From contig DKFP01000015.1 of the NCBI GenBank assembly GCA_002452405.1, positions 96,500 through 121,311 on the forward strand: a stretch of 24,812 nucleotides of DNA, read 5' to 3'. The position numbers and the translations under genes are program-made. The notes under the pieces are model-generated. The model was not told the origin of the DNA, did no database searches, and saw nothing but the letters and a program-made list of their open reading frames with translations. Below, one piece after another: positions 8,104-16,112 of the stretch. Source of the stretch: Deferribacteraceae bacterium UBA6793. GTDB taxonomy: Bacteria > Chrysiogenota > Deferribacteres > Deferribacterales > Geovibrionaceae. How positions within the stretch are numbered: position 1 is the first letter of the stretch; each line of letters starts with the position of its first letter.

Positions 8104-8877
8104 TCAGCCTCTTACAAAACTTCTTTTACTGTCTTTAATGAAATCTATAAACTCCAAAACCTCAGGATAAGGATGGAGGAAAGAGAGTTCCTCAGGGAGA
8201 TCCACCAGTTTAATGGTCAGATCCATATAGATTGACAGAGCGCGTTTAAGCTCCATACGCACTTCAGGAGCTATGCCGCGGCGTTTAAGCCCGACGCTGT
8301 TCAGCCCCTCAAGCTCGGCAGGCATTCCCGCAAGCAGACAGTAGGGGGGCGCATCTTTCAGCAATGAGCTTTTTCCGCCGATCATACAGCCGGAACCGAT
8401 ACGTACGAACTGGTGCGCAGCGGCAAATCCGCCCATATTTACGAATGAACCAAGACGGCAGTGTCCGCCCAGTGCGGAAAAGCTGGTCATGGTGACGTTG
8501 TTTTTCAGTTTGCAGTCGTGTGCAACGTGGGCATAGGACATGATGAAACAGTTGTCACCGACAACAGTTTCCCATACGTCCTCTTTTGTGGAGGCTCTGT
8601 GTATTGTACAGAATTCGCGCAGAAGGCAGTTTTTGCCTATTATCAGCTTAGTGTCTTCACCTTTGAAGCTGTAATCCTGCGGATCGCCGCCGATATGGGC
8701 GTTCATGCATACTTTTGTACCTTCGCCTACGGTTGTGTCGCGCTCGATAACGGCGTTGTACCCGACAAAAACGTTTTCGCCGATGATACAGTTTTTACCG
8801 ATATATGCGCCCTTTTCGATTGTTGCGCTGTCCGCTATCTGTGCGGACGGATGTATTACTGCGTCCTTATGAATCAT
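8104..8877 (-). CDS. lpxA: UDP-N-acetylglucosamine acyltransferase LpxA
   Basis: This enzyme catalyses the first step of lipid A synthesis, transferring an acyl chain from ACP to the 3-OH of UDP-GlcNAc. From the ATG at 8877 it is 257 residues. A left-handed beta-helix of hexapeptide repeats fills the first 190 residues, with the signature HIGGDPQD at 61-68 and the catalytic histidine in AHVAHDC (116-122, H120). A helical C-terminal domain follows. A longer reading from GTG at 8913 is possible, but I prefer the ATG. It begins with the family-typical IHPSAQI, it has GGAG seven bases upstream, and the extension would run into the intergenic repeat array. Confidence 0.95.
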   Translation of the reverse strand: MIHKDAVIHPSAQIADSATIEKGAYIGKNCIIGENVFVGYNAVIERDTTVGEGTKVCMNAHIGGDPQDYSFKGEDTKLIIGKNCLLREFCTIHRASTKEDVWETVVGDNCFIMSYAHVAHDCKLKNNVTMTSFSALGGHCRLGSFVNMGGFAAAHQFVRIGSGCMIGGKSSLLKDAPPYCLLAGMPAELEGLNSVGLKRRGIAPEVRMELKRALSIYMDLTIKLVDLPEELSFLHPYPEVLEFIDFIKDSKRSFVRG

Positions 8878-8910
8878 ATATACGCTCCACTTATTTTGAC
8901 TAACGTCAGG

Positions 8911-9094
8911 CACGGCAAAGCCGCACTGCGCTTACGCTCCGCGCATTTTTCTTAAAAATGCGTCCTGCATTTTTAAGACCAACGCTTAGCACGGCAAAGC
9001 CGCACTGCGCTTACGCTCCGTTTCGCCTGAACGGTAAAACCGTTAAGGCTAACTCCGCGACGGCACATCCTGTGCCTATTACGCTCCGCGCATT
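8911..9094. repeat. Hairpin-rich direct-repeat array between fabZ and lpxA
   Basis: A 31-bp unit occurs twice, identically, at 8911-8941 and 8990-9020. A degenerate third copy (about 9058-9094) shares TTACGCTCCGCGCATT exactly with the first (8932-8947 and 9079-9094). At least five short palindromes are present: 8912-8922, 8942-8962, 8951-8977, 9025-9049 and 9062-9076. The hairpins 8942-8962 and 8951-8977 share the segment 8951-8961/62, so only one can form at a time. The third copy overlaps the fabZ stop codon. The core TACGCTCC also occurs at 8881-8888, where its complement is the lpxA Shine-Dalgarno. This family differs from the REP-like repeats elsewhere in the window. Confidence 0.75.
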
Positions 9095-9510
9095 ATCGCT
9101 GTGAGTTCACCCTCACATGCCAGCTGACCGTCAACAAACGCTTCCCCTTTAACTTTTACAAGGTCCTTTTTCTTTTTGATTACCTGAATCTTCATAACAA
9201 GCTGATCACCGGGAACAACCTGTCTGCGGAATTTCACGCCGTCAACACCCATGAAGAAAAAAAGCGCGTTCTCAGGCACAACTTCCGCTGTGGAAATAGT
9301 ATGTATACCCGCAACCTGCGCCATAGCCTCGACGATAAGCACGCCGGGCATAACGGGGTATGAAGGGAAATGACCCTGAAAAAAGGGCTCGTTCATAGTT
9401 ACGTTCTTAATAGCTGTTATGCTTTCGCTGTCCATCTCCAGAACCCTGTCAACGAGCAGAAAAGGGTATCTGTGGGGCAGTTTTGTCATTATTTCCTTAA
9501 TGTCCATCAT
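9079..9510 (-). CDS. fabZ: 3-hydroxyacyl-ACP dehydratase FabZ
   Basis: FabZ dehydrates beta-hydroxyacyl-ACP in fatty acid elongation and competes with LpxA/LpxD for hydroxyacyl-ACP, which explains its place in lipid A operons. The 143-residue hot-dog-fold protein carries the catalytic histidine H47 in GHFPSYPVMPG and the glutamate E61 in EAMAQ. It begins MMDIKEI, and either the first or second Met could serve. Its start overlaps the lpxD stop by 14 bp, implying translational coupling. The last codons and the stop lie inside a copy of the intergenic repeat array. Confidence 0.96.
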   Translation of the reverse strand: MMDIKEIMTKLPHRYPFLLVDRVLEMDSESITAIKNVTMNEPFFQGHFPSYPVMPGVLIVEAMAQVAGIHTISTAEVVPENALFFFMGVDGVKFRRQVVPGDQLVMKIQVIKKKKDLVKVKGEAFVDGQLACEGELTAIMRGA

Positions 9511-10510
9511 CGTTCAGTTTCCTCTCAATCTCATCAATCCTTTTAACTGTTTCAGGCAGCGAACGCAGAAGCAGAATCTCGCGCAGCCAGCCTTTTCTGG
9601 TTGTATGTGGAAATCCGGCGTAGATACCGGGTTTTTCTATATCTGAAATCACGCCGCACTGTCCGGCTAGCATCGTTTTTGAGCAGATTTTAAGGTGGTC
9701 CGCCGCTCCGGAACGCGCACCCATAACGACATAATCGCCAAGGGTTGTGCTTCCAGCCAAAGCAGCCTGACCAGCCATGATGCAGCCTTTACCCAGCACG
9801 CAGTTGTGACCCACCATACACTGATTATCTATCTTGCTTCCTTCGCCTATTACCGTGTCGCTGAATTTTCCTCTGTCAACACAGCTGTTCGCGCCTATCT
9901 CCACATCATCGCAGAGCATCACTCCGCCGACATGGGGGATCTTGACGTTCTTTCCGCCGCGCTGATAGTACCCGAAACCATCGGCACCGATAACAGAGCC
10001 GGAGTGTATCATAACCCTCTTACCCAGCTTTGTACCTGAATACAGGCTGACGTTTGGGAAAATCTCGCACCCTTCGTCCAGAACAACTCCGTCCGCTATG
10101 TTTACATTGGCGTGTATGATGCAGTTGTCGCCTATACGGCAGTTTTCACCAACGTAGGCGAACGCGTCTATAAAGACGTTCTGACCGATTTCAGCTGTTT
10201 CGGCAACACACGCTTTAAGGTGTATTCCGGCTTCCCTCTCCGGTTGAGGATAAAGCACACCCAAAGCAGCTACAAGAGCCATCTCAGGGTCGTCCGCTTC
10301 GATACAGGTCTTGTCTTCCGCAGCCTTTTCGCCGGTTTTTATGAGAAACGCAGCAGCATCGGAATCAAGTACGCCGTCGGGGAGTTCTTTGACCAGAAGG
10401 GGCACCAGTGCACCCTTTCTTATATCTTCGAAGGAGGACACACAGGAAACCTCCGTGTCCGCTCCGATAAGCCTGCCCCCGATTTTTTCAGCAAGAACAG
10501 ACGCTTTCAT
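9497..10510 (-). CDS. lpxD: UDP-3-O-acylglucosamine N-acyltransferase LpxD
   Basis: LpxD adds the second hydroxyacyl chain, at the 2-amino group, in lipid A synthesis. At 337 residues it has the normal length. An N-terminal uridine-binding domain (about 1-95) is followed by a hexapeptide beta-helix with VIGADGFGY at 173-181. The probable catalytic histidine is H235 in MVGHNC, and the protein ends in a C-terminal helix. The start ATG overlaps the ompH stop by one base (TAATG), and the 3' end overlaps fabZ by 14 bp. Confidence 0.96.
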   Translation of the reverse strand: MKASVLAEKIGGRLIGADTEVSCVSSFEDIRKGALVPLLVKELPDGVLDSDAAAFLIKTGEKAAEDKTCIEADDPEMALVAALGVLYPQPEREAGIHLKACVAETAEIGQNVFIDAFAYVGENCRIGDNCIIHANVNIADGVVLDEGCEIFPNVSLYSGTKLGKRVMIHSGSVIGADGFGYYQRGGKNVKIPHVGGVMLCDDVEIGANSCVDRGKFSDTVIGEGSKIDNQCMVGHNCVLGKGCIMAGQAALAGSTTLGDYVVMGARSGAADHLKICSKTMLAGQCGVISDIEKPGIYAGFPHTTRKGWLREILLLRSLPETVKRIDEIERKLNDDGH

Positions 10511-11028
10511 TATTTTTTCTGCTGTTTGAACGCAACGTTGTATCTCTGGATAACAACATCGGTAATGTCAACTTTCGGATTGAGGTACAGCACGCCGGAA
10601 TTGTTCTGCTCAAGGATAACTTCCATATCAAGCTCTTTTCCCAGAGATTCAACAATTTTCAGCACGTCGTCCTGAATCGATTTCAGATATCTCATCTCAA
10701 GTCTTTTGAGTTCTTTGGAATAATCATCTTTGTTCTGGTTGAAATCTCTTATCATTCTCTGGATTTCAGCTCTTTTCTTGTCTTTATAGTCGTCGTTTGC
10801 AACGCTTTCTTTCGCAGCGTATTCCTGCTGTGCCTTTTTTATAGATTCATTGGCAGCGGAGAGTTTTTTGTCATACTCGTCCGCTTTTGCCTGAAGTTTT
10901 CCGTAAACGTCTTTACCGCCGTCAGATTCTTTCAGAACCTTCTGAAAGTCGATAACGCCGATTTTTGCATATGCCGATGCGGAAAATACCGCCATTATCA
11001 GCAGAAGAAAGAAAAGTTTGGTTCTCAT
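10510..11028 (-). CDS. OmpH/Skp-like periplasmic chaperone
   Basis: A 172-residue OmpH/Skp-family protein that would hold unfolded outer-membrane proteins in the periplasm and deliver them to the BAM complex. The signal peptide is clear: MRTK, a hydrophobic run, then SASAYA before K22. The mature protein has the family opening IGVIDFQKVLKES, a long charged coiled-coil middle (about 45-115) and a C-terminal VDITDVVIQRYN. The Shine-Dalgarno AGGAGGA is at 11039-11045. It lies directly downstream of bamA, separated by a REP-like repeat, and upstream of lpxD, the conserved bamA-skp-lpxD order. Confidence 0.9.
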   Translation of the reverse strand: MRTKLFFLLLIMAVFSASAYAKIGVIDFQKVLKESDGGKDVYGKLQAKADEYDKKLSAANESIKKAQQEYAAKESVANDDYKDKKRAEIQRMIRDFNQNKDDYSKELKRLEMRYLKSIQDDVLKIVESLGKELDMEVILEQNNSGVLYLNPKVDITDVVIQRYNVAFKQQKK

Positions 11029-11052
11029 GATACTAAAATCCTCCTATTGGAT

Positions 11053-11082
11053 ATTATGTCCGTTATATCGAGTGCTTAACAA
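11053..11082 (-). promoter_or_regulatory. Possible internal promoter before ompH
   Basis: On the minus strand, TTGTTA (11077-11082) is followed after 18 bp by CATAAT (11053-11058). The start would fall near 11046, just ahead of the Shine-Dalgarno at 11039-11045, giving a very short leader. The spacing is slightly long and the -35 is imperfect. It would let ompH-lpxD-fabZ-lpxA be transcribed independently of bamA, past the repeat. Confidence 0.3.
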
Positions 11083-11097
11083 AGCCGGAAACATAAT

Positions 11098-11170
11098 GAG
11101 ATTGCTTCGCTGACGCTCGCAAAGACAAGTTCCGTCTTCGCGAGGAGCTTTACTACGAAGCGAACTCACG
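11098..11170. repeat. REP-like palindromic intergenic repeat, copy 2
   Basis: The outer arms GAG-AT-TGCTTCG (from 11098) and CGAAGCGAACTC (about 11156-11167) face each other, and the centre has AAAGAC...GTCTTCG. The GTCTTCGCGAG block is shared with the copies at 77-160 (inverted), 18115-18206 and 20124-20202. It ends 7 bp before the bamA stop codon, so it would fold at the 3' end of the bamA message, between bamA and ompH. Confidence 0.7.
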
Positions 11171-11177
11171 CTTTCCG

Positions 11178-13424
11178 TTATATCATACCGCCGATGGAGA
11201 ATTCCCATCTGCCTTTGTTTGAAAGCCCTTCGTCCGGATCCGGGTTAAGGGGCTGTCCGTATTCAAATCTAAGCGGTCCGATGGGGCTGTACCAGCGGAA
11301 GCCCGCACCGTAAGATTTTATAAGGTCGCGTTTGAAGAACGCTTCATCGTCGTCATAAGACTGTCCCTGGTCGAAGAACACAACGCCCATGAGCTGCGCG
11401 CTTGAAACCAGAGGGAACACAAGTTCGAAGTTGTTCTGAATGTATTTAGTACCGCCGAATTTATTGCCGTCTTCGTCAGCAGGAGATACGTCGCCGTATT
11501 CGTAGCCTCTGATGCTGTACATACCGCCGAGTCTGTAACGCTCTGCGATAGGCGCATCGTTGTCGTCGAACATTTTGATATATCCGCCCTCAAGGTGAGC
11601 CATGAAGACCACCTTCCAGAACAGTGTGACATACTGCGAGGTGTCCATGCCCAGCTTGCCGAATGTGTAGTCACCACCGAGGGGACCGCCGGCCAGCTTA
11701 ACGAATACCGAGCTCTGATTACCCTTTGTCGGCAGATAAGGGTGGTTTGTTGAGGACCATCTCAGCGTGGGAGTGATACTGATGATCTTAGATTCGCCCT
11801 CCTGCGCTTTGATGATGTCCGCTGCGTAATCCTCTATGTTTGTGATTTCGTTCTCTTCATATCTGAACTTAACGCTTCCGAAAAGCCTGCGTTTAATGAT
11901 CTGGTGACCGACGCCCAGTGCAAAACCTTTCGATTTCTTATCATAGTCGTCGTATTCCCTGTTGGTTTTGAACAGATCCACACTGAAGCTGTAGGGTCTG
12001 TCAAAAAGCCAGGGGTTTACGAAGCTGATGGTGTAATCCGCTTTGCTGCTTGAAAACTCAGCCTTGGTTGTCAGTTCATATCCCATACCGAACAGGTTTT
12101 TCTGTGTGAGCGACACGGTACCTATCAGTTTATCCACGCTGGAATAACCAGCCGCCATACTGAACATACCGGTCATTTTATCGTTAACGTCAACGTCCAG
12201 GTCAACCTGATCGTTGCCTACTCTAGTTTCAGCAATACGCACCTGATCGAAGAAATCGAGGTATTCAAGGTGGCGTTTGGAATCGGCGATGAGCGCACTG
12301 TTGTAAAGGTCGCCTTCAACAATATCAAACTCACGGCGGACAACTCTGTCCCTTGATTTTGTGTTGCCTCTGATGTTTATTCTGCTGATGTAAACCAGCA
12401 TGTTCTCTTCGACATTATATTTAAGGTCTATGGTGGCAGCTTCGTCGTTCATCTTCGATTCGGGGTCAACGTTCGCATATGCGTAACCCTTTTCTGTGAA
12501 CACGGAAGTGATGGATTTGATGTCGTTCTGATAGGTCTCAACGTTGAACCAGTCGCCTGTTTTAAGTGCGGAAGCCTTTTTCAGCTCGTCCAGCGTCGCA
12601 TGTTCGTATCCGCCGAAGTCCACGTTTGCGACCTTATAACGGATACCTTCGTCAATTTTTATGGTGATATAGATTTTTTTCTTGTCGTCGGTGATAACGA
12701 TGTCAGGTTCGCCCACCTGCACCTTTGCATAGCCCTCTTTAAGATACATGGCGCGTATCTTTTCCATATCCGTGCGCAGTTCGGTCTTTTTGAGCTTGCC
12801 GGAACCGGAGAGCCACGACCAGAAACCTTTTTTGGAGGTTTCCATTTCTTTCAGTATCTCTTTGGACTTAAAGTGCTTGTTGCCTACCACCTTTATGTCG
12901 TAGACCTTCGCCTGAACGCCTTCGTCGATGGAATACACCACGTCAACAGAGTTGTTGCCGCGTTCCTCAACCTCGGTGGTTATCTTCGCCGAATAGAATT
13001 TTTCATCGGCATACTTTTCCTGTATCAGCAGAAGGTTTGACTCAACCTTTTTGTTGTCCAGAAGCTGACCGGACATAGGCGTTACGGTCTCTTCCAGAAC
13101 CCTTGATTTTATCTCTGAGTTTCCGTTGAAGTACACGTTGTTTACATAGGGCTTTTCAGACACGGTGTAAACGAGAACCAGTCTGTCGTCGTCCACCTTC
13201 ATGTCAACGGTTGCGTCCGTTACCAGACCGGAAGCGAACAGATCTTTAATGCTCTTGTCCACAGCGGAAAGGTCGAACTGAGAACCCTCTTTAACTGTAT
13301 ATTTCTGAATAGTAGCGGTGGGTACTCTGCGGTTTCCCGTTATCTCCACAGAGTCTATGGTGGCTGCAAGTGCGTTAAATGAAATAAGTATTAACGCAAT
13401 AAAAAAAAAATAGAATTTCTTCAT
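11178..13424 (-). CDS. bamA: Outer-membrane protein assembly factor BamA
   Basis: BamA is the Omp85 protein that folds and inserts beta-barrels into the outer membrane. It has 748 residues: a signal peptide (MKKFYFFF..., cleaved after about residue 20), about five POTRA domains up to roughly residue 420, and a 16-strand barrel. The conserved loop-6 motif appears as SIRGYEYGD, the family (V/I)RG(F/Y). The C-terminus WEFSIGGMI matches the position of the usual beta-signal but ends in isoleucine rather than an aromatic residue. It overlaps the hisG stop by 4 bp (ATGA), implying coupled translation, and is followed by a palindromic repeat and ompH. Confidence 0.96.
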   Translation of the reverse strand: MKKFYFFFIALILISFNALAATIDSVEITGNRRVPTATIQKYTVKEGSQFDLSAVDKSIKDLFASGLVTDATVDMKVDDDRLVLVYTVSEKPYVNNVYFNGNSEIKSRVLEETVTPMSGQLLDNKKVESNLLLIQEKYADEKFYSAKITTEVEERGNNSVDVVYSIDEGVQAKVYDIKVVGNKHFKSKEILKEMETSKKGFWSWLSGSGKLKKTELRTDMEKIRAMYLKEGYAKVQVGEPDIVITDDKKKIYITIKIDEGIRYKVANVDFGGYEHATLDELKKASALKTGDWFNVETYQNDIKSITSVFTEKGYAYANVDPESKMNDEAATIDLKYNVEENMLVYISRINIRGNTKSRDRVVRREFDIVEGDLYNSALIADSKRHLEYLDFFDQVRIAETRVGNDQVDLDVDVNDKMTGMFSMAAGYSSVDKLIGTVSLTQKNLFGMGYELTTKAEFSSSKADYTISFVNPWLFDRPYSFSVDLFKTNREYDDYDKKSKGFALGVGHQIIKRRLFGSVKFRYEENEITNIEDYAADIIKAQEGESKIISITPTLRWSSTNHPYLPTKGNQSSVFVKLAGGPLGGDYTFGKLGMDTSQYVTLFWKVVFMAHLEGGYIKMFDDNDAPIAERYRLGGMYSIRGYEYGDVSPADEDGNKFGGTKYIQNNFELVFPLVSSAQLMGVVFFDQGQSYDDDEAFFKRDLIKSYGAGFRWYSPIGPLRFEYGQPLNPDPDEGLSNKGRWEFSIGGMI

Positions 13425-14053
13425 GCCGACTCCACAACTTCCAATATTTCCCTTATCCTCTGATACTTAACTTTTGCCATACTCTTGTTTCCTATGAGGC
13501 GTGCGGTTGATTCCAGCATGGTTTCAACCTCCACCAGACCGTTCTTTTTCAGAGTTTGCCCGGTGGAAACCAGATCAACAATGAAATCCGAAAGACCGAC
13601 TATCGGAGAAAGCTCGATAGAGCCGTATAGTTTGATGGTCTCAACAAAGACCCCTCTACCCGCAAAAAAGTTCTTTGTAAGGGTGGGATATTTTGTGGCA
13701 ACCACCATATCATGACGGTATGAAAGGTCGGAATCCTTCACCCCTGCTACGCAGAGACGGCAGTATCCGAAACCGAGATCAAGATATTCGTACACGTCAG
13801 CGGCGGATTCCAGCAGTATGTCCTTGCCGACAACGCCGATATCTGCGGCGCCGTGCTTGACATAGGTGGAAACGTCCATATTCCTGACCATCATAAATTT
13901 TATATTGTTCACATCGTCATAGAAAGTAAGCATACGGGAATTGAAATCCACAACGCCCTCTCTTGTGATGCCTTTTTTAAGGAAAAGCTCGATGGTGTCT
14001 TCCGCCAGCCTGCCTTTGGGCAGGGCGACGTTTATACAGTCGTCTGTTCTCAT
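13421..14053 (-). CDS. hisG: ATP phosphoribosyltransferase, short form
   Basis: HisG catalyses the first step of histidine synthesis, joining ATP and PRPP to give phosphoribosyl-ATP. At 210 residues this is the short form, which lacks the C-terminal histidine-binding regulatory domain and normally works as a complex with HisZ. Visible marks are ALPKGRL at 10-16 and the PRPP-binding loop DLVSTGQT at 160-167. Its start overlaps the murA stop (TAATG) and its end overlaps the bamA start. No other his gene or hisZ is in the window, so the gene has left, or never belonged to, a his operon. Confidence 0.95.
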   Translation of the reverse strand: MRTDDCINVALPKGRLAEDTIELFLKKGITREGVVDFNSRMLTFYDDVNNIKFMMVRNMDVSTYVKHGAADIGVVGKDILLESAADVYEYLDLGFGYCRLCVAGVKDSDLSYRHDMVVATKYPTLTKNFFAGRGVFVETIKLYGSIELSPIVGLSDFIVDLVSTGQTLKKNGLVEVETMLESTARLIGNKSMAKVKYQRIREILEVVESA

Positions 14054-15312
14054 TATTCTTTTACCCTTGAGAGGTTCGCTCCCACACCGCTGAGTTTTTC
14101 AACGAAATCCTCATATCCTCTGTCGAGGTGGTAAAGTCTTGAAACCTCTGTTTTTCCCTCCGCCATAAGCCCCGCAATGACAAGGCTTGCGCTGGCGCGC
14201 AGGTCGGAAGCCATAACAGGCGCACCCATAAGGGACTTAACGCCGCGTATCATGGCGGATTTATCTTTCAGCTTGATGTCCGCGCCCATCCTTTTAAGCT
14301 CAGCAACGTGCATGAATCTGTTTTCAAAAATATTCTCTGTGACCACGGAAAAGCCGTTCGCAACAGTCATAAGGCTCATGAACTGAGCCTGCATATCCGT
14401 CGGAAATCCAGGGTAAGGCGCTGTTGAAACGTCTGTGGACACCAGCGGTTTATCTTTTGTAACCCTGATTGTGGTGCTGTTTATTCTGTCAATTTTAAGC
14501 CCTGTTTCGGCTATCTTGTCCAGTGTGGTGCGCATAACATCAACCGGAACGTTGGTAATCTCAACGCTGCCGCCTGCTGCGCCGACACAGCAGATAAAAG
14601 TTCCCGCCTCGATGCGGTCGGGCATGATTGAGTAATCAGCGCTGTGCAGTTTTTCAACACCGATGATGGTTATCTCGCTGGTGCCTTCGCCGGTTATCCT
14701 TGCGCCCATCTTTTTAAGGAAGTGTGCAAGATCAACGACCTCCGGTTCCTGAGCAGCGTTGCGCAGAACGGTCTCACCGTCCGCCAGACATGCCGCCATC
14801 ATTATATTTTCCGTACCTGTAACGGTAACTATGTCGAAGTTTATTATAGCGCCTTTCAGCTTGGGACATTCTGCATCGATGTAGCCGTGTTCAACGATGA
14901 TCTTCGCACCCATGGCTTCAAGAGCTTTAAGGTGAAGGTCAACAGGACGCTCACCGATGGCGCATCCGCCAGGCAGAGAGACCTTTGCCCTCCCCTTTCT
15001 GGCAAGGAGCGGTCCGAGAGTGAGCACGCTGGCTCGCATGGTTTTCACAAGCTCGTAAGGAGCGGTGAACGCTTCCGGGTCAAAAACTGTGTTTATCTTA
15101 ACCGACTTTCCTGTTCTTTCGGATGAAATACCGAACTCTTTCAGGAGCTTGAGCATTGTTGAAATGTCAACCAGTTCGGGAGCTTCGCTTATGTTGTATT
15201 CGCCTTCAGCAAGAATGACAGCGGAGAGGATGGGGAGCGCAGCGTTCTTAGCGCCGCTGATGCGTATTGTGCCGTTTAATTCACGACCGCCTTCTATAAC
15301 GAGTTTGTCCAA
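14053..15312 (-). CDS. murA: UDP-N-acetylglucosamine 1-carboxyvinyltransferase
   Basis: MurA transfers enolpyruvate from PEP to UDP-GlcNAc, the first committed step of peptidoglycan synthesis, and is the target of fosfomycin. The 419-residue protein has the two-domain EPSP-synthase-like fold. The active-site loop is GGCAIGERPVDLHLKAL, and the catalytic Cys117 is present, so fosfomycin sensitivity at the target level is expected. The start is TTG at 15312, chosen because it gives the family opening MDKLVIEGG and no nearer ATG fits. It overlaps prmC by 19 bp. Confidence 0.97.
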   Translation of the reverse strand: MDKLVIEGGRELNGTIRISGAKNAALPILSAVILAEGEYNISEAPELVDISTMLKLLKEFGISSERTGKSVKINTVFDPEAFTAPYELVKTMRASVLTLGPLLARKGRAKVSLPGGCAIGERPVDLHLKALEAMGAKIIVEHGYIDAECPKLKGAIINFDIVTVTGTENIMMAACLADGETVLRNAAQEPEVVDLAHFLKKMGARITGEGTSEITIIGVEKLHSADYSIMPDRIEAGTFICCVGAAGGSVEITNVPVDVMRTTLDKIAETGLKIDRINSTTIRVTKDKPLVSTDVSTAPYPGFPTDMQAQFMSLMTVANGFSVVTENIFENRFMHVAELKRMGADIKLKDKSAMIRGVKSLMGAPVMASDLRASASLVIAGLMAEGKTEVSRLYHLDRGYEDFVEKLSGVGANLSRVKE

Positions 15313-16112
15313 ACCAGTACCCTTTCTATCTCTTGATAGTCCTTGATAATCTTATATTTTTGCCCTTCAGCCCAGCCCGACACAACCTCATGTTGTCCCA
15401 ACCCGAGCTCGAAGAGCGCCACCCCGTTTTTATGGCATAAATCGGGTATCATGTCCAATAGTTTTTTGTAGAACGAAAGCCCGCTGCCGCCGTCGCTCAG
15501 GGCGTTTTTAGGCTCATATTTAAGGGATTCAGGGGAGTTTTCCCACTCTTTTTCCGTGAGATACGGCGGATTGCATGTAATTATGTCGTATCTGCCCGTA
15601 GGATAGTCCGCCCTGTTCAGAGCATCTCCATGTTTTAAACAGAACCTTCCATGAGCATACCTGTTCAGATTGATTTCCGCAACAGCAAGAGCCTCCGCAC
15701 TTATGTCCAGAACATCCGCAGTCCACAACGGACGCTGTTCAAGCAGAGCAGCAGGGATGCAGCCGGAACCGGTGCATATATCCAGCACCCTCAGTTCCGT
15801 TTCAGCCCCAAACATAGCAAGGACTTCGCTGACAATGAGTTCTGTTTCGGGGCGGGGTATCAGCACCCGCCCGTCCACATACATATCAAGACCGTAAAAT
15901 GATTTATTATTAATGACGTATGCCAGCGGCTCACCGTTTCGGAGCCTCTCCAGCATGTTTTGGACCCCTTCCGTCGGCATAACTTCATCCGAAAGGTGCA
16001 GGGGTATCTGCGAATATTCTATTGAAAACGCTTTCGATGCGAACTCAAGTGCATCGTGGCGATTCGGCAGGCAGTTTTCACGGACGTACCCGATGAACTC
16101 CGCCAGCTTCAT
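15294..16112 (-). CDS. prmC: Release factor glutamine methyltransferase PrmC
   Basis: PrmC methylates the glutamine of the GGQ motif in release factors RF1 and RF2, which raises the termination rate. From the ATG at 16112 it has 272 residues. An N-terminal helical domain is followed by an SAM-binding Rossmann domain with VLIPRPETE at 83-91, DICTGSG at 111-117 and the catalytic NPPY at 181-184. The ATG shares one base with the prfA stop (TGATG); a TTG one codon earlier is possible but less likely. It sits directly after its substrate gene, as in many bacteria. Confidence 0.95.
   Translation of the reverse strand: MKLAEFIGYVRENCLPNRHDALEFASKAFSIEYSQIPLHLSDEVMPTEGVQNMLERLRNGEPLAYVINNKSFYGLDMYVDGRVLIPRPETELIVSEVLAMFGAETELRVLDICTGSGCIPAALLEQRPLWTADVLDISAEALAVAEINLNRYAHGRFCLKHGDALNRADYPTGRYDIITCNPPYLTEKEWENSPESLKYEPKNALSDGGSGLSFYKKLLDMIPDLCHKNGVALFELGLGQHEVVSGWAEGQKYKIIKDYQEIERVLVWTNSL

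Noticed and set aside
8878..8913. Longer lpxA starting at GTG 8913
   Set aside because: The extra 12 residues run toward the intergenic repeat and have no Shine-Dalgarno, whereas ATG 8877 has GGAG seven bases upstream and gives the family N-terminus.
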